From: Watersipora subatra
Taxonomy: Eukaryota > Bryozoa > Gymnolaemata > Cheilostomatida > Watersiporidae
Assembly: GCF_963576615.1 (NCBI RefSeq)
Contig: NC_088714.1
Location: forward strand, 1,302,001 to 1,366,000
DNA: 64,000 nt
Direction of reading: 5' to 3'
Part shown: positions 1 through 11,199 of the stretch, in pieces
Layout of the letters: every line of letters begins with the position of its first letter
Position numbering within the stretch: the first letter of the stretch is position 1
Program-made: the position numbers and the translations under genes
Notes under the pieces: generated by a model
What the model was told of the DNA's origin: nothing
The model's input: the letters and a program-made list of their open reading frames with translations, nothing else
Database searches by the model: none

Positions 1-224
1 CGTGTCATATGGAAACTGTATATTGTTTTTTAAACGAGTAGAACATACAATGTAAAAACTTACACACTAAAATGAGGTTAGAAGTTGTCCCTACCATTTT
101 TAAAAAGAAATGCGTGTCTGCCATTTTATTTTAGTGAAAGTTTGTCTAAACGGATACACTGCTAATTGCCTAGCTGATGAGTTTAGGGAGGATTTGACAT
201 TTTTTACTTACTTCTCCTTCAAAC

Positions 225-410
225 CCTCCGTAAAGGTTGGTTTGCAATAAAATTCACATTACAGTTATTTGGTATCAAAAGATTCACCATGTTTCACTCT
301 GCTATGCTGTACGTGCAAAATATGTGGAAATGTGATTACAAGCTCTTAAAAGTTCAAAAACGAACAGTTAATCGCCGACATCACGAAACTGCTGTAGATT
401 AGAACAAAAA
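225..410 (+). mobile_element. Partial copy of a TIR element family (one arm only)
   Basis: This stretch closely matches the left arm of the full element at 46794-47682; both share the segment CACATTACAGTTATTTGGTA and the flanking sequence. Only one arm is present and no inverted partner is seen nearby, so it is a truncated or solo-arm copy. Positions 1-224, to its left, show no gene or repeat that I can support. Confidence 0.7.
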
Positions 411-566
411 ACCACAATTCTTAGCCAAAATGAAGACATTGTATGGAAGACATTTATTTGTAGCACACGGAGTTGGCTTTTCTTCAGGATATTCAGATAT
501 CCTTGGAATGAAATGTTCTTCCTCGACCATTCCCTTAGTCACCAGCTGTTGAAATCTTTCTACTTT
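411..566 (-). CDS. Candidate further exon of the DUF229-like gene, 3' end unclear
   Basis: On the minus strand an acceptor ending CCCTTTAG is followed at 566 by an open frame of about 50 codons. It is rich in Glu, Pro and Lys, with two Cys (PTPCATNKC) and the run LPYNVFIL near its end. Its phase (0) matches the donor of the preceding DUF229-like exon at 2064. No convincing donor was found before the stop near 399, and a TIR-element fragment abuts this end, so the exon may be truncated or may not be used. Composition looks coding, but assignment to the DUF229-like gene is inference from phase and order only. Confidence 0.35.
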
Positions 567-1520
567 CTAAAGGGTATTCAAGGACAACATAGGTATGTAC
601 TCGCTGGAAGGGTGCTATTATACGCTTATATAAAGGGTATTCAAGGATAACATAGGTATGTACTTGCTGGAAGGGTGCTATTATTCGCTTATATAAAGGG
701 AATTCAAGGGTAACATAGGTACATGTATGTACTTGCTGGAAGGGTGCTATTATACGCTTATATAAAGGGTATTCAAGGATAACATAGGTATGTACTTGCT
801 GGAAGGGTGTTATTATACGCTTATATAAAGGGTATTCAAGAATAACATAGGTATGTGCTTGCTGGAAGGGTGCTATTATACGCTTATATAAGGGAATTCA
901 AGAATAACATAGGTATGTGCTTGCTGGAAGGGTGCTATTATACGCTTATATAAAGGGAATTCAAGGTTAACATAGGTATGTACTTGCTGGAAGGGTGCTA
1001 TTATACACTTATATAAAGGGAATTCAAGGATAACATAGGTATGTACTTGCTGGAAGGGTGCTATTATACGCTTATATAAAGGGAATTCAAGGATAACATA
1101 GGTATGTACTTGCTGGAACGGTGCTATTATACGCTTATATAAAGGGTATTCAAGGATAACATAGGTATGTACTTGCTGGAAGGGTGCTATTATACGCTTA
1201 TATAAAGGGAATTCAAGGTTAACATAGGTATGTACTTGCTGGAAGATGCTATTATACACTTATATAAAGGGAATTCAAGGATAACATAGGTATGTACTTG
1301 CTGGAAGGGTGCTATTATACGCTTATATAAAGGGTATTCAAGGTTAACATAAGTATGTACTTGCTGGAAGGGTGCTATTATACGCTTATATAATGGGAAT
1401 TCAAGGTTAACATAGGTATGTACTTGCTGGAAGGGTGCTATTATACGCTTATATAAAGGGTATTCAAGGATAACATAGGTATGTACTTGATGGAAGGGTG
1501 CTATTATACGCTTATATAAA
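567..1520. repeat. 63-bp minisatellite, about 15 copies
   Basis: A 63-bp unit is repeated head to tail from about 567 to 1520 with a few point changes and short indels. Each unit contains GGTATGTACTTGCTGG and CGCTTATATAAAGGG. Because 63 is a multiple of three, the array produces long open frames on the minus strand; these are repeat artefacts, not genes. The array ends directly at the acceptor of the candidate exon at 566. Positions 1521-2063 hold AT-rich unique sequence in which I see nothing else. Confidence 0.95.
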
Positions 1521-2063
1521 TAGTCTCAAAATGCATTTCATTGTCATACAATGAGATTATAAAAATGTATTCAAAATCTTGTACATGTTAGACTTTCATG
1601 AAAGTTTACACTTAATATAATCTTTGGGCAGACAAACTACAGACTTTATATTGTTTTTAAGAAGTTTTTCTGATTCCAAATGTAATTCCGATGTGTTAGT
1701 TTAATTCCTTCATACTTCAAGTTATAAAGTTTCCTGTATAACATCTGGTGTTATCAAACTTTGGCAGATAGATTTCCAATCGTGTCACATTATCTATTAT
1801 AAACGTGTGCAATGCATTCGTATGCTTTGCTTTTGTGTTTTTACAACAAATATTAAAGTTTTTTGGTCTTTTAAAAAAGTTTTAATGACTGGAAAATAGC
1901 AAATTTTACATATTTTACCCAAAAAAATGTTAATATTTTTTACTTTTCCAATCAATAATATTTGGCGCTATTCACTGAACATGGTTTCAGTCTATGCTAA
2001 TATGAGCTTAACCATAACCGTATTACAATATGATGTTGACAAATATGGCAGTTGTCTGCTCAC

Positions 2064-3725
2064 CGATGTGGTCTGTCCTGTCATCAGATTCTTCTCACTA
2101 GTGCAGCTCAGTTTAAAGAAGTCTCCAGATAAATCACCTGGGAAGGAAGAAGTATGAGAAATGAGGAGAGGAGAATCGTATTCCACTTCGCTGTCCATCC
2201 CAGCAGGTCGTGTTATTCTTTGTAAAAGACAACTCCAGCCATCAGCTACTCTGATCTCTCCATCACTGTTAAAGTAAAAGTAAAGTAAGGTAAAAGCTAA
2301 AACACTGAACAATCAGTCCCTTGAGTATTGCAACCAATCCTTACAACGACAGAGACTAGGAACTGAAGCTAAATAGAAGTCGTAGGCGTGCACTCGCTGA
2401 TAACAACTAAAGTATTTTTGAATCAATGATTTAAACCTGCTTTGTACGCTCAGCTAAGCTTTCACGTGACAAACTCGCAGCAATTTATACAAAGAGAATG
2501 GCAACGGTTGAGCGTGTCTGTCTCTATTTTGCCGAAGGAATCAGAAATGCAATGACGAGAAAAGGAGGAGAGAAACAAAACGTGTTAGTGAAAAGGAAGT
2601 TCTCAGGCTATCAGCAGGACTCTATGTTTATTAAAGTGTATGCTAGCAGGTTTACTAGTCTGCTAGAAGTACTAAACAAACTACTGGTCTACTAGTGCTC
2701 AAGGGTGTCTGCAAGATGCACAGATGCATAGTTCACTTTTAACACTTTCGCTTTGAACCAACTCAACATAAAAGTCAGTTCACATGTCTATGAGCTTCAA
2801 TAGAACCATGTGATCAGGTGAGTTTAAACTAGCACGTGTATCTAGCTGCTTCAACATAGATAACTGCTAGCAAAACTAAGGAAATTCAATAGAGCATAGC
2901 TACTAGCACCTTTGTTACTGCTTTACACATCTATGGGCTCGAACAGAGTTTAGTCTAAGGTCAGCTCATATGTTTGAAGGTTCAGTAATGCTTGACTACT
3001 AGGCCTCTGTCTCTTACCTGTAACCACATTGAGATTTTTTGTTGCACCTAAGAGGTGGAAGGCGGGTGAATGCTTTTGCAATCGTATCATTCTTCAGTGA
3101 ATACATTGGATGGTCACATTGTTGGTGGCTTGGCTCATCAGCGTCTGAACCATCTAGCCCGAGAACTCCTGGAACAGTTGGTAAAAGTATTCCTGTTACT
3201 GGCAGCCTCTACTTAACGAGCCGCATCTTTCATAAACATTTGTTTATCCTTAGACTTGCTACCAGCATGAAACAGACAGCAATTTAATCTCTCACTATAG
3301 TTACCCATAAACTTGTCACATTTGCCTCCCTTGCAAGGAACTGGGGCTATCAGAGGTTGATTTTGCTTGAGCAGTCTTTCCTGTAAGAAGTGCCAACATA
3401 CTGGAGACGTGCAGAAAATGACAACATTTACAGAAGGTTTTGGGTTTTCAATATCATAGATGATAACATCCAAACTGAAAATACTTCCTACCTAACAAAA
3501 AGCTTACAAAAAAGATAAAAGATTTTCTATTCAACTCTTACTAACCTTGCGCCATTTATCTATCAGATGCCTCTGCTTAAAGCCTGAAGCAGGATCTGCG
3601 TGTGATGGGGGGTAGTCTGACACCTGCGTCGTAATATTTAATGTAAAGAGAACTAAAGCTGTGCTACATAGCAGAGTGAAGAACAGTCGAATCCTGTTTC
3701 GAAAGCAGAATAATTTTTCTGGCAT
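2064..3725 (-). CDS. DUF229-like (sulfatase-related) type II membrane protein, 5' part
   Basis: Four exons on the minus strand: 3725-3546, 3491-3305, 3192-3018 and 2265-2064, together 248 codons in consistent phase, with GT-AG at each junction (the last donor GTGAGC lies at 2063). The protein starts MPEKLFCF, has a basic stretch and then one membrane segment at about residues 13-30, giving a type II signal-anchor topology with a lumenal or extracellular domain. The Cys spacing, the run LQRITRP followed by EVEYDS, and a DFFKLSC motif in exon 4 resemble the N-terminal domain of metazoan DUF229 proteins, which precedes a sulfatase-like fold. That assignment is from memory of the family, not from a search. 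The catalytic half would lie beyond the left edge. The exact exon 2 donor could also lie a few bases further on (TATA|GTGAGA), which keeps phase. Alternative: another Golgi lumenal enzyme. Confidence 0.55.
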
Positions 3726-6075
3726 CTTGGCAGACTTTGAGGGTGCATCAATTTGTAAAAACTGTCAAGTACATAGATGTAAGTTAGCACTAGATGTTTG
3801 ATACTATACTATGACATGTACTTTTTATGTCTATGAATTACAAGCAATGGATTGCTTTGAGCCGATTGGTCTCACATCCTTTTGTGTGAAAGAGAATAGA
3901 TTGCATATATCATAGACCTGCACACCGATACATCTGACATCGACACTTTTGCTGTCACACAGTATGGAGAGACTTGAACTGCACATATTGAAGACAAGCT
4001 AACACCAACCTTAGATTCAGTAAAATTGATTCACAACTTCTCTCTTAGGTCTCACTCCGTTAGGAACATCTACTTGAACAGTAAAACTCGTGGAAGCCGG
4101 TGCTCTTCTATAGATAGCACTAAAGTGCTAATGAGAAGGAAGAACTGTAATCACTGACGGCTGAAGGCTCAACTAGCCACCCCTCTATTGATAGTCAACA
4201 AAATCTGTTTTGTCAGTTTAGTAGCGATAATGTGACCTTTGTACATTGACCTTTGCTTGTGTCAGTAAGTCATAACATCTTAGCTACTGTAGCATGACTA
4301 ATGACATGACAGTATGTATCTGTTGTGTTTGCTACTATTTTTATGCGCGCAAGTACAATATACAAGTACATGTATATACGTATATATATATATATGTGTA
4401 TGTGTACAACATACTCATGTACCTAATTGCTTAAAGCATGTCAACTAATAAACTGTCTAGGAGTTGCATTAAAACGTGTTAAAATGTTACTAGCTAATAC
4501 GATCGCTTGGAAATGCTAGATTCCCCAGTCATTGCGTGCTCAACAGCGTGTGCATAACAACATACATGTTCACCAAGGTTACCTACAACTATCACAAAAT
4601 TCATCGATTAATTTCTCTTTGCCAGAGTTGTTGAACTGAAAACGTTTTATATTGTTATACACTTATACAATACAAAAAAGGTAAAAATATCCTTTTTTTA
4701 GTAACCTGTAGTACCTTTAGTACTGTTAGTTTCACTATAGCTGTACTAGCTGGCAAATGCATGTATGAAAAGTTGTTTATAAATTAAGATTATATTGTTA
4801 TGCACATTTACATCGTTGAAATTGCTTTAAAGTGCAGGTATTTGACATAAATGTTTTAAAAGCAATGTTTTTCGAGTGTGGTGGGTCACTAGAATGCACA
4901 CTTTTTTAACGCACACACTTTCATAGTTTAATTAAAGGTATTGAAAGAAAGAGACCAATCGGATACCTACAAAATTGTTAGAAACCAAATAAAGAAAACA
5001 AACCAATAGTTTACTAATTATTGCCAGTTTTGGTGAAGGATAAGATAGTGAAACTGAATGCCTTAGTACCTAACTTTTTTTTGTGTTTCACGGAGACCCA
5101 TTTAGATGTCCCAGTCAGGGAAGGAGAGCAGCTTGAATCCAGATTTGTTGATATTTATTGAAAAATGTCTGAAGACTTGAAGGAGGTTTGATTAGAGGTT
5201 CTAATAAGGTCTTTATTCAGTATTAAAGGATGTGAAGGACCTCCTGATTGTTCCTATAAAATTTGTGGTTGTTTGTCATCTTAAATAACAATTGGTGAAT
5301 GCTGACATTATGGTGGTTTGCATATAATTATATCCGATCTAATATTTCACACTTGGCAATGGACCCCTCGCATGAGTTACTGTCAACGTTTTCACAAATA
5401 TATCTAAATATATACGATGCATCACAGGATATTTTAGCCTGATATTGACTAGCTGAAGGTGTGGTTAACAGCGGCAGCAATAGAAAAAGTCTCTGCTAGA
5501 ATTTTATTAATTGTTTTAATGAATTTGGTTTTCGTCAAGTAATTTCCAATTTTTCTTACATAAAGAGTAACACATTTGATGGAATTTCCGTAAACTCTTT
5601 AGTAATAAATCGAGAGTTATGTAACCATGACATGCTTGAGAAAGATCTCAATTTTCCTTTTAAATGCATAGATAACAAGAGGGCAATAGAAACAATCAAG
5701 TTGTATAATATAGCAGATACAGATAGAATTATATGGATTTTAGAAAAAACCGAGAAACCAATCAGGAACGAGTTATAACAAATACAGTGTGTGGAATGCA
5801 TTCATACATATCATGCCCAGAGTAATGATATGTAGCTGCCAACCATCACCGTCAAGATGAGGAGAAAAAGGGAACCCTACTAGTTCCATGAAAATGCCGA
5901 AAAACTAGTCCATAAAAAAGGCACATGTACAAAAGATACAAGATGTCAGGGCAGGAATTTCATCTTCAGGAGTGTAAACTTTGGAGGAAATTAAAAAGGA
6001 TGCATATTAAACTACATCATGACTACATCAACAATCGTCATTCTAGTAAATGCACAACAAATACTAATAAAATCT
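3726..6075. other. Intergenic, no gene seen
   Basis: AT-rich unique sequence upstream of the DUF229-like gene. It contains a short alternating TA/TG tract near 4370-4410. No exon with usable splice sites and no TIR pair was recognised. A promoter for the minus-strand gene would lie just right of 3725, but no clear TATA box was found. Confidence 0.5.
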
Positions 6076-6662
6076 TTAGAATAGCAGCAACCAATCAGTG
6101 CAGCCTTTAAAGTAGCAGTGACCAATCCGTGCTGACTTTACAATAGCAGTGACCAATCCGTGCTGACTTTACAATAGCAGTGACCAATCTGTGCTGACTT
6201 TACAATAGCAGTGACCAATATGTGCTGATGTTAGAATAGCAGTGACCAATCTGTGCTGACTTTAGAATAGCAGTGACCAATATGTGCTGACTTTAGAATG
6301 GCAGTGACCAATCTGTGCTGACTTTACAATAGCAGTGACCAATATGGGCTGACTTTAGAATGGCAGTGACCAATCTGTGCTGACTTTACAATAGCAGTGA
6401 CCAATATGTGCTGATGTTAGAATAGCAGTGACCAATATGTGCTGATGTTAGAATAGCAGTGACCAATCTGTGCTGATGTTAGAATAGCAGTGACCAATAT
6501 GTGCTGACTTTAGAATGGCAGTGACCAATCTGCGCTGACTTTACAATAGCAGTGACCAATATGTGCTGACTTTAGAATGGCAGTGACCAATATGTGCTGA
6601 CTTTAGAATAGCAGTGACCAATATGTGCTGACTTTAGAATAGCAGTGACCAATCTGTGCTGA
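6076..6662. repeat. 31-bp minisatellite carrying a CCAAT in every unit, about 19 copies
   Basis: The unit is about 31 bp (AGCAGTGACCAATCTGTGCT plus TGACTTTAGAAT) and repeats from about 6076 to 6662. Variants differ at CTG/ATG after CCAAT, at GACTTT/GATGTT and at ACAAT/AGAAT. The central GACCAAT occurs in every copy. No open gene overlaps it. Confidence 0.95.
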
Positions 6663-6949
6663 TTTAATAAGAACCAAAAGAAATCGCAAATGAGTTAAAA
6701 CAATATTTTAATTGTATTTAATTCTATTCATACCAATATTCCCTTTTTTGATCATTTTTACTCCAAGGTCACTAAAAATAGAGGTAACAAGTTACTATGT
6801 TTATTGAAATTAGTAAAGGTACCTGGTTCAGATGGCTTCAGGAGAATAGATCTCTGTTTGGTCATTGACAAAGGGTCCTCAATCTTACCCGTCAGTATTC
6901 AGTATTCTATGGTAATTTGTAGGCTTCTCACGAGTTGTAAAGGGGCGTA

Positions 6950-7690
6950 AAGGAGTGTAAAGGGGTAGGGGTAAATGTACCATTTCTTAAATCAGGTAGC
7001 AGACAGTCAGATGTCAACTACGAACATGTGTCATTGACATGCGTTTATTCCCACATGCTTGAACATGTTATCTCACATAGTCTGAGCTCCAAGTTGAATG
7101 ATACTTTGGTACCACAACAACATGGTTTCAGGAAAGAACTGACTCGCACTGGCCAAGTTTTGAACACTACTCATTCATAATGAGAGAAGTTGACACATTA
7201 TACTCGGAGTCTGCAATATAAATCAAACAATGTAGTTTTAAATATGGCGGATGTCAAACATTCAGGGGTTATTATATAATGAGCAAGTTTAATAAAATCA
7301 AGCTTGTTGCCAAAAGCATTCAGAGGCTGTTAAGACTCTTGGAATGCTAAAATGAAATCTTTGTTGAGCACCGCTAAAAATAAAATTGATAGCGTATTGA
7401 AAATGAAATTCGCTGTCAAATTGTGGAACTCAGGTGCAGGCGAATTTAAACAACTGTTTAAGATGGTCCAGAACAAAGAAGCTTGTTTTATAAGTGATCG
7501 AAAGGGAAGAGACGGGATGTAGTAAATTTGCGTTAAAATTTATGACCAAGTCTTTCCACCATTAAAGCGAAAGGACAACACCTTATTAAATGTTGGTGGC
7601 ACTGAGAAGGGCCGAAGGGAGGATGAGAGCAAAGCTAAATCTATACTAACGAGTCAATCAGGGCTTATTCGTCCAACTCGAAAATTAAAA
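6950..7690 (+). pseudogene. Decayed LINE (non-LTR retrotransposon) reverse transcriptase fragment
   Basis: In one plus-strand frame around 6985-7185 the translation holds recognisable reverse-transcriptase landmarks of Jockey/CR1-type LINEs: a block ending EHVSLTCV, then MLEHVISH, then PQQHGFRKE, in the expected order and spacing. Around 7305-7350 another frame gives HSEAVKTLGMLK, matching the C-terminal region of the same protein class. Stops and frameshifts break it throughout, so it is a fossil. The ends are not defined; 7700-9660 shows no further gene. Confidence 0.7.
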
Positions 7691-8084
7691 TTATGACGTG
7701 TTCAACGGCTAACTAAGACGCTTGCTGGAATAAATACAAGCTAAAATGCACCAGCTAAAACAATTATAAGGCATCCTTTACCTTGAATTTATTATCAACT
7801 CTTTTTCCGTATTATTAATGTATTACAAAAATTTAGCAAAATTTTTACATCATGTATTTATTTGTAAATAGTGTTTGTTGTTTTGAAAATTAACTGCCGT
7901 TTTGACCTACAAATTTCAACTACTTGTAATCACCAATCATATATTGAGTTTGCTTCTGCTTGCTATATAAACAGTTGTCCCTGCATTGGAGGAGCAGTCG
8001 GAATTCGGCTAGTATGGTAAAACATACTGTGATATCATAATAAATTTATTCAAGTATAGCACATTTTCTTTTGTAACTTAGACA

Positions 8085-8275
8085 GCTTGGTTTGAAGGGT
8101 GTGCTAGTTTATATACAGTCTGCTATCAACTGTGATATATAGAGTCCGTAATATTGACTCTAGCTGGGGTTGTGCTGGTATATATACCGCCTGTTATCGG
8201 CTGTAATAACGAGTCTGATTTATCAGCTCCTGTTGAGGTTGCACTGATATACACAGTCTGCTATTGGTTGTTCGG
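8085..8275. repeat. Degenerate ~72-bp tandem repeat, about 3 copies
   Basis: Three diverged copies of a unit containing TATATACAGTCTGCTATC or similar, followed by an AGTC-rich part, are visible by eye. The match is imperfect and the borders are approximate. It appears to be an old tandem duplication in intergenic DNA. Confidence 0.5.
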
Positions 8276-9661
8276 TAGCAAGTTGGTATTGACAGCTTTT
8301 ACACTAATAGTATCAAAAATTTAGGTAAATAGGAGGTGCCTAGGCTACCATAACCAAGCATCAGTTCCTGCTTTGTATGGTTCGGAGGTTGCCCTGATTT
8401 TACTTCAGGAGTTACTCAAGAGAAAGAGCAATTGTCCCTTGCATCTCTAAAAGCGTGTAAACAAATGCAGAAATTGAAAAATTTACATACTATTGTAAAA
8501 TTAAGCCACCATTTTTAAAGAGTTGAAAGATTTTATTAACATATTTTAAAGACAACTGTCCACAAACATTGGCACAAGCCAGGGTAAAGTCCATAGCTAT
8601 CTCTACCAATCTGGACACATACTTGAATATTTTTATACTGAGAACCAACCATTATTCATCTTAGAGTCAGCAATTTTTAACAATTGTTGAATCTAAGGTT
8701 TTTGACAATTGCTGATGGTGTACTCTTCCGACTCAGGATGGACTACAGGTTCTATTTTAATTTTTACACTTAGGCAAAGAGGAGAAATTCAAAGTAATGA
8801 AAGAATATAAAAACGTTTACTTTGCACATTGTATTACGGTTAAAAACATTAATGAATGATCAATATGTTAAATATTTGGTGTATCAATAATTGAAGAAGT
8901 GGCCAGAAGTACGTCTTCATAGATGCATAAACAGGTAGCTACCCTTTTTAACATGGCGGACTATGCGATTTAGGGGCAGTACTTCGGTGCTTTCTAGCTA
9001 AAAATATTTTTATGATCGTACAAATTCATTAAAAGTTTGTCGTTAAGTCAAGGTCAAGAAAACGCCGTTACCAGGAGACTTGAACTTATTGAGATTTTTA
9101 TTAGGTTTGTGTTCAAACATGTTCGCTTCCTTTCACATTGTTTTATGCTTGCAAATTGTATTGTGGAAAATACTTTAAGCAAATCTGCTTCTCGTAGTAA
9201 AAAAAATATTTGGTAGACAAATATTCGTATTAACTTCGAAAGTTAATCGTGTAAAGCAGACGAGTCGAAGTTTCTTATGCTCGCTAATGCACATAAACCT
9301 TAGCACATTTATTTCACATCCAAAATAAAAACCATACAGTGAAATTTTAAAAATGAAACGTCTTTAATGATATCTCCCGTTTAGCCTTTTAGTTGATTTG
9401 TGCTTATTAGTTTTTAGACGTTAGATGAACGGTAAGAGAATAATAGATAATACGTATTTACGAAACCATTTTGAATATTCTATGTCATGTGCTAAAATTA
9501 TTGGAAAATGATTTGATTTTTTATAAACTAAATGAGTGCTTGGTGTTGCATGGGCTTTAATAAAAGTTTTTGCACAAGAAAATTGTTTTAATCAACATGT
9601 ACAACATTAATCATTGTAACTTTTAAATGAAGATGTTTGCTTATTTCTGTGTGTGTCTGGC

Positions 9662-10778
9662 TAGAGGTGGAACGAGACACGAGACGTCTCGAGTATCGAC
9701 CTGTCCCGTCTCGTATCGGTCTCGTCTCGACTTAATTATTGCCAAACTCGAGACAGGAAATAGAACTAAAGCGCCTGCGCCCAGTTGTTAAAACATGGCT
9801 TCTTGCGGTAGCAACAACTCCATATATTGTAATGGATTGCGGGCAACTGCCTTTAAAGTTACACCCGGTCCGTTACTACCTGTTGCTATTGATTATGTTG
9901 TCTACAGTCTAATCATGTAGTCCGGACAACGGCCCTGTTATATTTTAGTTCGGTTCTGTGTCCTTAAAACAGATACCGGGTCGTATCTAATTACTCTTCG
10001 GATAATCCAATTTAATAAATAACGGGTAAAATGTCTGTATTTTATCGTATCGCGTGTAAACACCAACCGCCCTTAATAAAGTTCGGGCCTCTTTTACGTA
10101 TATACTACCAATCGCGGGTAAAACTTGTCCGGACACGGAGAAACGAACGAAAGGCCGTGTCGACCATAGTCCGTGTTCGGTTAACAATAACGTTTTGTTA
10201 GCTCAATATAAGAATATACATGTGCATGTATACAGTAATTAATATAATTTCATGACTACAATTTAAATATAATTCACATACTACAGTTAATACACAAACA
10301 AAACTTAACATTAATGAAACGATAAGAATGAAAGTGTTATCGTGTGTTCTTTTAGTTGCGGTATTTCTTTGTAGAGCGACGGCTATCGGTTTCATTACAC
10401 ATTACATTAAAAAGTAAGAACTATTCAATAGATAGTAAAAATATACATGTACAAAGCAATATGTTTATAATAATTATGATCAATCAAGCTCAAAATTCTT
10501 AGAATATATAACTTCGGTATTTTAGAGCTGTTTGTGTCACTTTTGTTTACAAAAACTACATGCATATCACTATTAAATTGTTGTATTTAAATCGTTTACA
10601 CCAGGTGAAAATTCAATTTAAAAATAGTTTTAATTTTATATATACCAAGTAGCTAGTACTTGTGTAGTGAAATCATCACCAAATGCTCATTATTTTACTG
10701 TCTCGAGTCTCGAATTTTTACAAGACAGTGTCTCGAGTCTCGTCTCGAACTTGAAAAACCTGTCTCGTTCCACCTCTA
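9662..10778. mobile_element. Non-autonomous TIR element, TAGAGGTGGAACGAGAC ends
   Basis: The sequence TAGAGGTGGAACGAGACA at the left is matched by its reverse complement ending at 10778. Inside both ends are clusters of GTCTCGAG-type palindromes. The 1117-bp interior has no ORF of transposase size. The GAGGTGG core recalls hAT-type termini, but no 8-bp target duplication was seen, so the superfamily is uncertain. The interior is otherwise AT-rich and unremarkable. Confidence 0.75.
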
Positions 10779-11122
10779 ACTTCACCTCACTTCTAGAAGC
10801 GCAGGTGGCTAAATCAACGAAATCATTTTGAAGGAGTTGTCACTTAACCGCTCGCATCATTCGCAATTGTCGACACCTGCTTAAACAGGTTTACGCCAAT
10901 CACAGATTTTACGTACATGCATAGTCATAGAGTAGAGGTAGAGCTACGCGTATACTTCTATGGGCTAATATTACACCGCGGAATTTTCTGTCGATATTAT
11001 TATCATCTTGCAAGCTTTAAGGAATCTACACATGAAGTTGTAGAGAAATAATGATACGTGTTTTAATGTGTCGATGTTTATTACAAAAATCAACACATTA
11101 AAATGCGTTTCTATTATTTTGG

Positions 11123-11193
11123 CCTACTTTCGACTAATATTAATGTGTCGATGCTTATAATAGGCATCGACACATTAATTAGTCGGAAGTAGG
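11123..11193. repeat. Long imperfect hairpin
   Basis: Arms of about 30 bases pair around a 9-base loop: CGACTAATATTAATGTGTCG on the left, and CGACACATTAATTAGTCG on the right. A related weaker inverted pair (AATGTGTCGATG and CAACACATT) lies just upstream at 11057-11105. It may be a small MITE or the remnant of one. Confidence 0.7.
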
Positions 11194-11199
11194 TCACAT

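Noticed and set aside
876-1259. 127-codon minus-strand ORF with a repeated FQQVHTYV motif
   Set aside because: It is a translation of the 63-bp minisatellite, open only because the period is a multiple of three.
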